Shown here piece by piece: positions 56,861 to 64,000 of a stretch of 64,000 nucleotides of DNA. Origin of the DNA: Paracoccaceae bacterium. GTDB lineage: Bacteria; Pseudomonadota; Alphaproteobacteria; Rhodobacterales; Rhodobacteraceae. The notes below the pieces were generated by a model. That model was not told the DNA's origin, did not search any database, and worked only from the letters and a program-made list of their open reading frames with translations. The DNA is taken from assembly GCA_002697345.1 (NCBI GenBank), contig NZVE01000072.1, positions 22,187 through 86,186 on the forward strand, read 5' to 3'. Position 1 is the first letter of the stretch. The number at the start of each line of letters is the position of its first letter. The position numbers and the translations under genes are program-made.

Positions 56861-58312
56861 TTATAGGCTTCGAGTTAGATTAAGAAACTGGTCAGTATCC
56901 ATATTCTGATGCAAGTATTTGGCTAACTCATCTAATGTGTTATTAACAGATCCTTGGTAGTCGCTAAGAACAGATATACTGTTAAGGTTTTGCAAAAATT
57001 TACTTCGAAAAGTATCTGATGCGAACATTCCATGAAGATAACATCCCGAAATCCTATTATTTGTTCCAACTGCCCCGGAACCCTTTCCATCTATCATTAA
57101 GAGAGGATTTTTACAGTCTGGGCCAATTGTTTTACCTATATGCATTTCATAACCAGATATTTCCGTTCCACTGCTAATGTGTTTTCCAGAAACGTTTTGA
57201 AGTTTTTTTTCTGGGAGCATTGTTGTACTGACATTTAGTAACCCTAATCCAGGGGTTTCTATAATATCCCCCTCTATTTTTTGCGGATCACGAATAGTGT
57301 TCCCAAGCATTTGGTACCCGCCACAGATTCCCAAAATATGTCCACCCCTCCGAACATGAGCAAAGATATCGATATCCCAGCCTTCAGAGCGGATGAGTTG
57401 TAGGTCAGAGATTGTAGACTTTGATCCAGGTAGTATTATTAAATTTGCATCCCCTGGAAGTGGTTTACCAGGAGATATAATTTCTACTGAGATGTTTTTC
57501 TCTAAGAGAAGTGGATCAAGGTCATCAAAATTTGAAATCCTGTTTAACTTGGGAACTACAACTTTTATGTGACCCCCCTTTTTTTCTTTAATATCCATAA
57601 TATCTTCTGCTGGAAGTTTCCAGGCAGATTGAAACCAGGGTAGGATCCCTAGCGACACCCACTTTGTTTTTAATTTTATATCTTCAATACCATTCAAAAA
57701 TAAATTTGGATCTCCACGAAATTTATTGATTATAAACCCAACTATCCGTTTTCGATCTTTTGGAGAAATAACTACATGGGTACCTACTAGCTGAGCAATT
57801 ACGCCACCACGGTCTATATCTCCTATTATTATTACTGGTGCCCCGATGGCCTCAGCAAACCCCATATTGGCGATGTCCCCTTTTCGCAAGTTAGTTTCGG
57901 CAGGACTACCTGCACCCTCTATTATAATTAGATCCGTATTTTTTTTTAAACGTGAAAAGCTTTCTAAGGCCTTCCCTAGGAGTAAGGGTTTTTGAACGAA
58001 GTAATCTTTTGCATGAAGAGTTGCAAAACGTTTGCCTTGAACTATTACTTGTGATCCATATTCAGATTCGGGCTTCAAGAGTATTGGGTTCATATCTGTG
58101 TGTGGCTCACAATTACAGGCCATTGCTTGTAGTGCTTGAGCACGACCTATCTCACCACCATCAGCAGTAACAGCAGCATTATTTGACATATTTTGAGGTT
58201 TAAAGGGACGAACTTTAAGCCCTTCATTTGTAAAAAAGCGGCATAAACCTGCAACAATTAACGATTTCCCAACATTTGACCCTGATCCTTGGATCATTAT
58301 TACCTTTGTCAT
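56861..58312 (-). CDS. cobQ: Cobyric acid synthase
   Basis: CobQ amidates four side chains of adenosylcobyrinic acid a,c-diamide using glutamine and ATP. The 483-residue protein has an N-terminal ATPase-like domain (MIQGSGSNVGKSLIVAGL, then VRPFKPQNMSNNAAVT and GEIGRAQALQA) and a C-terminal glutaminase with the nucleophile Cys in HILGICGGYQMLG and the late His in GCYLHGMFASD. With CobU and CobC it supports a cobalamin pathway. It lies 97 bases downstream of efp on the same strand; I see no cobalamin riboswitch. Confidence 0.96.
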   Translation of the reverse strand: MTKVIMIQGSGSNVGKSLIVAGLCRFFTNEGLKVRPFKPQNMSNNAAVTADGGEIGRAQALQAMACNCEPHTDMNPILLKPESEYGSQVIVQGKRFATLHAKDYFVQKPLLLGKALESFSRLKKNTDLIIIEGAGSPAETNLRKGDIANMGFAEAIGAPVIIIGDIDRGGVIAQLVGTHVVISPKDRKRIVGFIINKFRGDPNLFLNGIEDIKLKTKWVSLGILPWFQSAWKLPAEDIMDIKEKKGGHIKVVVPKLNRISNFDDLDPLLLEKNISVEIISPGKPLPGDANLIILPGSKSTISDLQLIRSEGWDIDIFAHVRRGGHILGICGGYQMLGNTIRDPQKIEGDIIETPGLGLLNVSTTMLPEKKLQNVSGKHISSGTEISGYEMHIGKTIGPDCKNPLLMIDGKGSGAVGTNNRISGCYLHGMFASDTFRSKFLQNLNSISVLSDYQGSVNNTLDELAKYLHQNMDTDQFLNLTRSL

Positions 58313-58409
58313 TTTTTCACTTTTTTAAAAGGGTTTATTTATAGTTTTTTCGTAGCTGTAAGATCTAATTTTTTAATTTTGTGTTAATTTAAAAGTTTAA
58401 AAAAAAGGT

Positions 58410-58976
58410 TTAAGTAGCTCTTTCCGCGTACTCCAGTGTTTCAGTATTTATAATAATGTGTTCATCTTGATTGATAAATGGTGGGACCATCACTTTGACA
58501 CCATTCTCCAGTATAGCTGGCTTAAAGCTACTTTTTGCCGTCTGACCTTTAACGACTGGTTCAGTTTCTGAAACCTTACAAGTTATTTTTTGAGGAAGAG
58601 TAACCTTTAAAGCGTCATTATCATAATACTCTATTATAGCGATCATTCCATCCTGCAGGAAAGGTCTAAGCTCTCCCAATAAGTCAGATGATAGATCAAA
58701 CTGTTCATAATTCTCAGTGTCCATGAATGTCAGCATTCCGTTTGATTCAAATAAAAATTGTTGATCTTTTTGTTCTAAACGAATTTTTTCAACTTTATCA
58801 GCGGATCTAAAACGTTCATTTAGTTTTGAACCATTTCGTAAATTTTTCATTTCAACTTGGGCAAATGCACCGCCTTTCCCTGGTTTAACATGATCAACCT
58901 TCACAGCGGTCCATATACTATTATTATGCTCTAAAATATTTCCAATTTTTATTTCGTTTCCATTTATTTTTGGCAT
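58410..58976 (-). CDS. efp: Elongation factor P
   Basis: EF-P helps ribosomes stalled at polyproline stretches. The 188-residue protein has the three-domain layout of KOW-like plus two OB folds: [16 protein letters not shown] at the start and KPGKGGAF at 31-38, with K34 at the position that is lysylated in E. coli, and a C-terminal [16 protein letters not shown]. Whether K34 is modified here is unknown, since no epm gene is present in the window. It is divergent from the DUF6280 gene. Confidence 0.96.
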   Translation of the reverse strand: MPKINGNEIKIGNILEHNNSIWTAVKVDHVKPGKGGAFAQVEMKNLRNGSKLNERFRSADKVEKIRLEQKDQQFLFESNGMLTFMDTENYEQFDLSSDLLGELRPFLQDGMIAIIEYYDNDALKVTLPQKITCKVSETEPVVKGQTAKSSFKPAILENGVKVMVPPFINQDEHIIINTETLEYAERAT

Positions 58977-59075
58977 TTCTGTCGTCCTTTATATTGAGAT
59001 TTCTAGAGCTAATTCATGCGATCTAAGTTATATTATCACTTAATAGTGTTATATATTAATATCAGTTAAGTAAAA

Positions 59076-59114
59076 GGTATGTTCTTAACGCATAATAGGT
59101 ATGCCTTAAACGCA
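59076..59114 (+). repeat. Imperfect direct repeat upstream of the DUF6280 gene
   Basis: Two 17-base units beginning GGTATG and ending ACGCA (59076-59092 and 59098-59114) match at 13 positions and repeat every 22 bases, about two helical turns. They lie 76-114 bases before the DUF6280 start and could be a regulator site; no known consensus is recognised. Confidence 0.4.
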
Positions 59115-59133
59115 ATGACAAATGGGTTTTTTT

Positions 59134-59190
59134 ATGTCACAAGGACATCAACACAGTAAATTACTTGTAACTAATCAAGAGGATCCTTAA
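59134..59190 (+). other. Possible 18-codon upstream reading frame coupled to the DUF6280 gene
   Basis: An ATG at 59134 opens an 18-residue frame (MSQGHQHSKLLVTNQEDP) whose TAA shares its last base with the next ATG (TAATG at 59188-59192). Its own ribosome binding site is weak (AATGGG), whereas the downstream gene has AGAGGA. Coupling would make it a leader peptide, but such a short frame may arise by chance. Confidence 0.3.
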
Positions 59191-59504
59191 TGTCAGTCGA
59201 TTTTGTAGATAGTAGTGCTTTTAATTATGAGCAAGGGCAGAGAGCAAGAAAATTGTTTGCAGCCGTTGTATTAGCCGCCTTGGACGATGCAATTGCAGAT
59301 GATAAAAAATACGGTAATGGGCCAGAGCAAATAGCTAGATGGGCGCGATCACGTGATGGAAGAGAAGTTCTTAGCTGTTCGGGCGTTGATCCAAGTGAGA
59401 GAGCTGTTTCAGGATTAATGGCTTTTGTAGAAAATGGAGTTAGAACTTCTGTAGCGCTTTCTCGCGAGGAAAGTGAGAGGAGATCTCAAGCAGAAGCGGC
59501 TTAA
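59190..59504 (+). CDS. DUF6280 family protein
   Basis: This 104-residue protein matches DUF6280, a small family of Rhodobacteraceae and relatives: [31 protein letters not shown] at the start, [29 protein letters not shown], and an Arg/Glu-rich end. It is alpha-helical, with no membrane segment. The function is unknown. It is preceded by direct repeats and a possible coupled short reading frame and is followed by a strong hairpin. The same position next to a tRNA-Leu is seen in relatives, by recollection. Confidence 0.85.
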   Translation: MSVDFVDSSAFNYEQGQRARKLFAAVVLAALDDAIADDKKYGNGPEQIARWARSRDGREVLSCSGVDPSERAVSGLMAFVENGVRTSVALSREESERRSQAEAA

Positions 59505-59521
59505 GTGAGCGGAGAGTAAGA

Positions 59522-59552
59522 AAGAAAGCGTCTCCTTTGAGACGCCTTCTTT
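59522..59552. terminator. Bidirectional Rho-independent terminator between DUF6280 and tRNA-Leu
   Basis: A perfect seven-pair stem GCGTCTC / GAGACGC (59528-59534 and 59539-59545) with loop CTTT is flanked by AAAGAAA on one side and CTTCTTT on the other, so it can end transcription of the DUF6280 gene on the plus strand and of tRNA-Leu on the minus strand. Confidence 0.85.
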
Positions 59553-59553
59553 A

Positions 59554-59639
59554 TGGTACCCGCGGCCGGACTTGAACCGGCACGGCCTTTCGGCCCAGGG
59601 ATTTTAAGTCCCATGTGTCTACCATTCCACCACGCGGGC
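59554..59639 (-). tRNA. tRNA-Leu (anticodon TAA), CCA encoded
   Basis: Read on the minus strand, this 86-base gene has an acceptor stem GCCCGCG / CGCGGGT, the D-loop GGTAGACAC, an anticodon loop ACTTAAAAT with anticodon TAA, a long variable arm GGGCCGAAAGGCC typical of class II tRNAs, a T arm GGTTCAAGTCC, and an encoded CCA end. It ends at the bidirectional terminator. The 196 bases to metG hold only a palindrome, AGGGCCAAGGCCCT, at 59731-59744. Confidence 0.96.
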
Positions 59640-59835
59640 TTATCAAGCTAAATTTTTTCACACTTCACAATTTTAACTTTGGAATAGTGTTAGCTTAATG
59701 ATATAGATGTCGATAACCGATTTATTATTGAGGGCCAAGGCCCTAATTCGATACAGAGCTAGATTTTATCTTTTATTTCACAATTCCTTTAATTAGAAAA
59801 CTTTATAAGAACATCTCGTATAATTCTTAAGGTAA

Positions 59836-61554
59836 TTAAGTGTCATTCCCGGAGAATTTGAGAGCCCACAGATCTCGATCTTCATCACTAATCTTATTGA
59901 ATAGGTTCTCAGGTGTGACAAAGGGATTGCCAGGTGCCAATTTAGTAACCGCTTTAGTTAAATCGGTTGGCCACGATTTATCCGATATCTTTAAGCTTTT
60001 TAAAATAGCATCAGCGGTGTCAGGAATAAAAGGGGCCGAAATAACTGCGTAAATACGTATTAAATTTAGTGCTAACCTGATTTGCATCGCGGCTTTTATT
60101 GGGTCCTCTTTGAAACAACTCCAAGGTCCAACTATTTGGAGATATTCGTTACCTAAAGCCCATATTGCACGCAACTCAGACGCTGATTTTCTAATCTCGA
60201 TGCTTTCTAAGTAAGATTCATAAGTTTTTAACCTTTTGTTTAGATTAGAAATTAATTTGTATTCTTCTACCCCAAAACTACCTCCCTCAGGTACTGTTTC
60301 ACCAAATTTTGAACGACAGAACTTCGTAACTCTACTTACAAAATTTCCTAAAACATCAGCTAAATCTTTATTTATGCTTAGTTGAAAGTTTTCCCATGTG
60401 AATTCACTATCTGATGTTTCTGGCGCGTGACTGAGTAACCACCAACGCCAATAATCAGAAGGTAAAAGGTTTAGCGCTTGATCCATAAATATACCACGTT
60501 TCTGAGATGTAGAGAACTGCCCGCCATCATAGTTCAAGTAATTAAAGGACTTAATGTAGTCTACTAGCTTCCATGGTTCTCCAGATCCCATAATTGTTGC
60601 TGGGAAGCTTAAGGTATGAAATGGTACATTATCTTTACCCATAAATTGAACATATTTAACATCTTCGGCGCCTTTATCGGTTCGCCACCAACGTTCCCAC
60701 GCAACATCTGGTAATTTATGACTCTTTGCCCATTCACTTGTGGCAGCTATATATTCAATGGGTGCATCAAACCAGACATAAAAGACTTTTCCTTCCATGC
60801 CAGGCCAAGGCTGATCTCCTTTTTTTACTGGGACCCCCCATTTTAAATCTCTAGTAATCCCACGATCTTGAAGGCCATCCCCGTCATGTAGCCATTTCTT
60901 TGCAATAGATGTTGTTAAAATTGGCCAATTATTTTTACTATTTATCCACGTATTGAGTTTATCTTTTAAAGCACTTTGTCTTAAATATAGATGTTTTGTT
61001 TCTCTCGCCTCTAAATTTTTGGAACCAGAAATGGCAGATCTTGGGTTAATCAAATCTATTGGATTTAATTGCTTTGTACAGTTCTCACATTGGTCTCCCC
61101 TCGCATTCTCATAATTGCAATTGGGGCAAGTTCCTTCGATGTAACGATCTGGTAAAAACCGTTCGTCTTCTATAGAAAATATTTGGCTTTCTATAATTTC
61201 TTCAATCAAACCAGCATCCGCTAGTTTGCCCGCAAAATACTGAGTTAACTTATGGTTCTGTGGGCTCGAGGAGCGCCCAAAGTAATCAAAAGAAAGTCGA
61301 AAACCGCTTCCTACCTTAGTTTGAATTTTATGCATTTCTTCACAGAATTCGGCTACTGGTTTTCCAGATTCAGTAGCGGCTAATTCAGCAGGTGTTCCAT
61401 GTTCATCTGTTGCACAAATAAACATAACTTCGTGATCACGTTGCCGGAGATAGCGAGCGTATAAATCGGCTGGTAATTGGCTTCCAACTAGATTTCCTAG
61501 ATGTTTTATACCATTTATGTAAGGAATTGCAGAAGTAATCAGGTAACGAGCCAT
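59836..61554 (-). CDS. metG: Methionyl-tRNA synthetase
   Basis: MetG charges tRNA-Met for initiation and elongation. The 572-residue class I enzyme starts with [20 protein letters not shown], whose HLGN replaces HIGH, then a zinc knuckle (CPNC, later CENC), WFDAPIEY, and [10 protein letters not shown] in place of KMSKS, a variant typical of this group. The C-terminal helical domain binds the anticodon; there is no appended CsaA-like tRNA-binding domain, though a free-standing csaA lies at 11.9 kb. Confidence 0.96.
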   Translation of the reverse strand: MARYLITSAIPYINGIKHLGNLVGSQLPADLYARYLRQRDHEVMFICATDEHGTPAELAATESGKPVAEFCEEMHKIQTKVGSGFRLSFDYFGRSSSPQNHKLTQYFAGKLADAGLIEEIIESQIFSIEDERFLPDRYIEGTCPNCNYENARGDQCENCTKQLNPIDLINPRSAISGSKNLEARETKHLYLRQSALKDKLNTWINSKNNWPILTTSIAKKWLHDGDGLQDRGITRDLKWGVPVKKGDQPWPGMEGKVFYVWFDAPIEYIAATSEWAKSHKLPDVAWERWWRTDKGAEDVKYVQFMGKDNVPFHTLSFPATIMGSGEPWKLVDYIKSFNYLNYDGGQFSTSQKRGIFMDQALNLLPSDYWRWWLLSHAPETSDSEFTWENFQLSINKDLADVLGNFVSRVTKFCRSKFGETVPEGGSFGVEEYKLISNLNKRLKTYESYLESIEIRKSASELRAIWALGNEYLQIVGPWSCFKEDPIKAAMQIRLALNLIRIYAVISAPFIPDTADAILKSLKISDKSWPTDLTKAVTKLAPGNPFVTPENLFNKISDEDRDLWALKFSGNDT

Positions 61555-61655
61555 TTGTAGAAACCTTTAGTTTATTTCTCAAAGTATATAATCAAACAAA
61601 GTTAAAAGAGCCAGGTTGTTTTATATATAAAACTGATTTGATTGAAACTAATTTT

Positions 61656-62873
61656 TTATTTTCGAGAACGCCGTAGTAATCGACCAATTGCAAAACTTGT
61701 TCGCGGGATTGAAACATAGGGGGTGCGAACTTGATTGGTTGGCCGTATTCTTGATCGAGATATACCAAAAATAATTAATACCAAATGTCCAATGGAAAAG
61801 AATATAAATAGAGATGATGGCCCAAAATATTCTAATAGCTGAGCAGTAAATAAAGGAGAGGCAATAGCGCCAACCGCATAAAAGAATATGAGTGCCGCCG
61901 CGAGTTCTACGCGTTCTTCAGATTTAGAAAAATCATTGGCATGAGCTGCAGATATTGAAAAAATTGGCCATGTAAAAAAGCCAAAAAGAAAAGAACTAGT
62001 TAGAATATATATAGTACCGTATTTAGCAAATACTATTGTTATTGTGCTGGCCACGATAGTTGCCAATGAAAGACTTATTAAGACCTTTCGACGATCATAT
62101 TTGTCAGCCAGCCAACCTATAGGGTATTGAGCAATAGCTCCTCCAAGGACGGAAAGTGCAAGGAAATAACCAATTTGGTCTGTTCTTAGGCCTATACTCT
62201 CTCCATAAATTGGTCCGACCATACGAAACGAAGATGCAGTTAACCCAGCAATAACAACACCAAATGTTGCTAGAGGAGATCTTAGAAGTGCTAATTTAGG
62301 CCTAAGCCTTGGAGTGGTGGGTGTTTCTGGTTGAGAAATTTTTGTTATAGTTAATGGTAAGATAGCAAGACAACATACTATAGCCAACAAGTTGTAGGAG
62401 ATATAGTATGCAGGTTCCAACAAGCCAATTAATAGTTGAGCAAGCATAGAGGCACCCATGTCAGCCATTCGATAGGTTCCCATTGCGCGACCTCGCGTTT
62501 GATTGGTGACTTTACCGTTTAACCACGCTTCAATAACGGTGTAACATCCGGCTACACATAAGCCAGATCCAATGCGCATGACAGCCCAAGCATATGGATT
62601 TGATGTCAGTGTATGAGCTATAATTCCAATTGCCCCTAAGGCGGTAAAAGCTGCAAATGCCCTACTATGACCTACCGATCCCATAAGCCTTGGGGCCCAC
62701 CAACAACCAATAAAAAAACCAAAAAAGTGAGATGATCCTAAGAGTCCAATTTGAAAATTTGAAAAATTTAATTTTAAACCAGACAATGCGTCGAGAGGAC
62801 CTATGGCTGAACTACTAAGCTGTAACAGGATCACCGATAAAAAGAGTGCAACAAAAGAGATAATAATACGCAT
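61656..62873 (-). CDS. MFS transporter (YcaD/UMF2-like)
   Basis: This 405-residue protein has about 12 membrane helices, with the MFS loop between helices 2 and 3 (APRLMGSVGHSRAFA), TYRMADMGASMLAQLL, and the second-half counterpart GWLADKYDRRKVL with its conserved D-x-x-x-R/K pattern. The substrate cannot be read from sequence. The YcaD-like type is suggested by the N-terminal half. It lies 91 bases downstream of the ImuA-like gene on the same strand, so co-transcription is possible, and its 3' end is 101 bases from the metG start. Confidence 0.88.
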   Translation of the reverse strand: MRIIISFVALFLSVILLQLSSSAIGPLDALSGLKLNFSNFQIGLLGSSHFFGFFIGCWWAPRLMGSVGHSRAFAAFTALGAIGIIAHTLTSNPYAWAVMRIGSGLCVAGCYTVIEAWLNGKVTNQTRGRAMGTYRMADMGASMLAQLLIGLLEPAYYISYNLLAIVCCLAILPLTITKISQPETPTTPRLRPKLALLRSPLATFGVVIAGLTASSFRMVGPIYGESIGLRTDQIGYFLALSVLGGAIAQYPIGWLADKYDRRKVLISLSLATIVASTITIVFAKYGTIYILTSSFLFGFFTWPIFSISAAHANDFSKSEERVELAAALIFFYAVGAIASPLFTAQLLEYFGPSSLFIFFSIGHLVLIIFGISRSRIRPTNQVRTPYVSIPRTSFAIGRLLRRSRK

Positions 62874-62964
62874 TAGCTTGACCTAATCACATCGGTATAT
62901 TCATGTAAGCTAAACTTTATAACAATGTAAAGGTTGTAATATCGAAAGTAATTTATGTTTTAAA

Positions 62965-63504
62965 TTACTTTCTGACAGTAGTTTTTTTTAGATTACTTTC
63001 TAATTTCCAAGTTGATGGGGGAGTATGTCGTGACTTAATGCACTCTAATTTCCACATAGTTTCCCTTGCAGTATGTTGCATTGACATCGACCAGCGACTT
63101 TCTGCGCCTTGAACTCCTCCATTTTGTGATGTTAACATTAAACAGAGGGCATGGTTGTCCCTTTCTTTTCTACCTATTTCAGCGGCTAAATTTAAACGTC
63201 TTACAGATTTTAGTGTTGGATGTGTGGTGACTTCGAGAACTACTAATTTTGATATCCCAGACCTTAGTGCTTCTTCCGCAGCCCATAAAATATCATTAGA
63301 ACTTCCTATGCTTATAGTTATTAGGCGTCCAGGATTAACCCAGCTTATAATTCCATCTGGAAAAAGTTGGTCGCTAAACCAGTTTGGACGTATCCAGATT
63401 ATTGGACCATTAATTTTTGTTGCTATCCAGAGTGCACAGGTGCGTCGAGAGTTTCCAAAAATCTCATGCACCCTTTCGAAGGAAAATACAATTTCCTCAT
63501 CCAT
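62965..63504 (-). CDS. ImuA-like protein
   Basis: This 179-residue protein resembles the RecA-fold ImuA relatives of Rhodobacteraceae: FERVHEIFGNSRRTCALWIA in place of the ImuA start, PIIWIRPNWFSDQLFPDG, WVNPGRLITI, the region WAAEEALRSGISKLVVLEV, SVRRLNLAAEIG, and GAESRWSM. No Walker A lysine is present. ImuA acts with ImuB and DnaE2 in SOS-induced mutagenic repair, but neither partner is nearby. I chose ATG at 63504: the 21 residues before it are nearly all Asn, Lys and Leu and look like translated leader, and an SOS box lies 71 bases upstream. A start at 63558 is the alternative. Confidence 0.72.
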   Translation of the reverse strand: MDEEIVFSFERVHEIFGNSRRTCALWIATKINGPIIWIRPNWFSDQLFPDGIISWVNPGRLITISIGSSNDILWAAEEALRSGISKLVVLEVTTHPTLKSVRRLNLAAEIGRKERDNHALCLMLTSQNGGVQGAESRWSMSMQHTARETMWKLECIKSRHTPPSTWKLESNLKKTTVRK

Positions 63505-63574
63505 TTTTAAGAATTTTTTATTTAAATTTAGATTATTATTGAAATTGTTATATTGCATTTTATTCAATTAACAT

Positions 63575-63589
63575 GTTCTTCTTTTGTTC
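63575..63589. promoter_or_regulatory. Probable LexA-binding SOS box (GTTC-N7-GTTC)
   Basis: The sequence GTTCTTCTTTTGTTC is an exact match to the alphaproteobacterial LexA site GTTC-N7-GTTC. It lies between the ImuA-like gene and the divergent aldo/keto reductase, 71 bases from the chosen ImuA start. On the minus strand a TTGAGA (63593-63588) overlapping the box could serve as a -35 element. I saw no other such site in the intergenic regions checked. Confidence 0.7.
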
Positions 63590-63673
63590 TCAATATATTA
63601 TTAATAATTGTTGTTTATTTTTTATAGGTTTATAAGTTCATAGCCAATAGATTTATTTAAAAAGGAAAAGGAA

Positions 63674-64000
63674 TTGGAAAAATTATTACTGGGAGATAGT
63701 AAGTTAAAAGTTTCTCAATATTGTCTTGGAACAATGACATTTAATAAAACTAATGAGGTGGATTCTCATAATCAAATTGATTTTGCTATAGATAACGATA
63801 TCAATTTTCTTGATACTGCTGAAATGTACCCAGTGAATCCAATATCTAAAGATACTATTGGTATAACTGAAGAGGTAATTGGTAGTTGGCTGAATAAGAC
63901 AAAGAAACGAGAATCTATTATTTTGGCAACAAAAATTTCTGGTGAAGGAAATTTAGATATTAGAGGCGGAGAAGCTATTTCATCTGATAGTTTGAGAAGA
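63674..64000 (+). CDS. Aldo/keto reductase, N-terminal part (runs off the window)
   Basis: The frame opens with TTG at 63674, preceded by AAGGAAAAGG, and stays open for 109 codons to the window's end. It reads LSLGTMTF-like (YCLGTMTFNKTNEVDSHNQ), with catalytic Asp and Tyr in INFLDTAEMYP and Lys in IILATKISGEG, matching the Tas-type aldo/keto reductases. It is a different subfamily from the one at 33.8-34.7 kb. It shares the upstream region, including the SOS box, with the ImuA-like gene. Confidence 0.85.
   Translation, partial: MEKLLLGDSKLKVSQYCLGTMTFNKTNEVDSHNQIDFAIDNDINFLDTAEMYPVNPISKDTIGITEEVIGSWLNKTKKRESIILATKISGEGNLDIRGGEAISSDSLRR

Noticed and set aside
59731-59744. Palindrome AGGGCCAAGGCCCT downstream of metG as a terminator
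   Set aside because: The central loop is too short as written and no T-run follows on either strand.

Overview
The window is a densely packed, AT-rich stretch of chromosome from what looks like a marine alphaproteobacterium of the Roseobacter/Rhodobacteraceae group, probably a low-GC, streamlined lineage. This is inferred from gene content and order, not from a database search. Supporting blocks are coaBC-dut-moeB, ybjN-proC-csaA, aspS-mce-DUF1467, divergent trxB/lrp, pgeF-midA-lgt with a divergent ubiK, the isoaspartyl-methyltransferase-like gene before tolC, a fused sat/cysC gene, a DUF6280 gene and an SOS box of the alphaproteobacterial type. I saw no insertion sequence, prophage, CRISPR array, rRNA or broken gene. 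Two tRNAs are present: Cys(GCA) and Leu(UAA).

Layout. 1-4.3 kb: the 5' end of murJ, then glnD and a lipoprotein of the LpoA-like type, all on the minus strand. 4.4-12.2 kb: rsmI and gshB, then cobC/cobU (minus), then coaBC-dut-moeB and ybjN-proC-csaA. 12.3-16.1 kb: tdk and carB (minus). 16.4-18.9 kb: aspS-mce-DUF1467. 18.9-26.8 kb: a minus-strand series of nitroreductase, topA, purK, purE, sat/cysC and trxB. 26.9-30.5 kb: lrp, pgeF-midA-lgt (minus) and ubiK. 30.6-34.7 kb: an SH3 protein, a dimethylglycine-dehydrogenase-like enzyme and an aldo/keto reductase. 34.8-44.0 kb: one tightly overlapping minus-strand operon, xdhA-xdhB-xdhC followed by a four-gene BMP-type ABC transporter, ending in a strong terminator. 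44.2-54.4 kb: dnaE, slyX, hisS, DUF1489, nrdJ, uppS and an M20 peptidase. 54.5-59.6 kb: tRNA-Cys, the methyltransferase-like gene and tolC, cobQ, efp, DUF6280 and tRNA-Leu. 59.8-64.0 kb: metG, an MFS transporter, an ImuA-like gene under an SOS box, and the start of a second aldo/keto reductase that runs off the window.

How the genes work together. Most are housekeeping: translation (aspS, hisS, metG, efp, rsmI, two tRNAs), DNA replication and nucleotide supply (dnaE, topA, dut, tdk, carB, purE, purK, nrdJ), the cell envelope (murJ, lgt, pgeF, uppS, tolC, the LpoA-like lipoprotein) and redox balance (gshB, trxB). The xdh-ABC operon is a self-contained module for taking up purines or nucleosides and oxidising them. 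CobU, CobC and CobQ supply late steps of cobalamin synthesis, and NrdJ in the same window needs adenosylcobalamin.

The observations most worth a second look are the fused ATP sulfurylase/APS kinase, whose sulfurylase half has lost several signature residues while the kinase half is intact; the SOS box in front of the ImuA-like gene; the purine operon; and a short upstream reading frame plus direct repeats before the DUF6280 gene.
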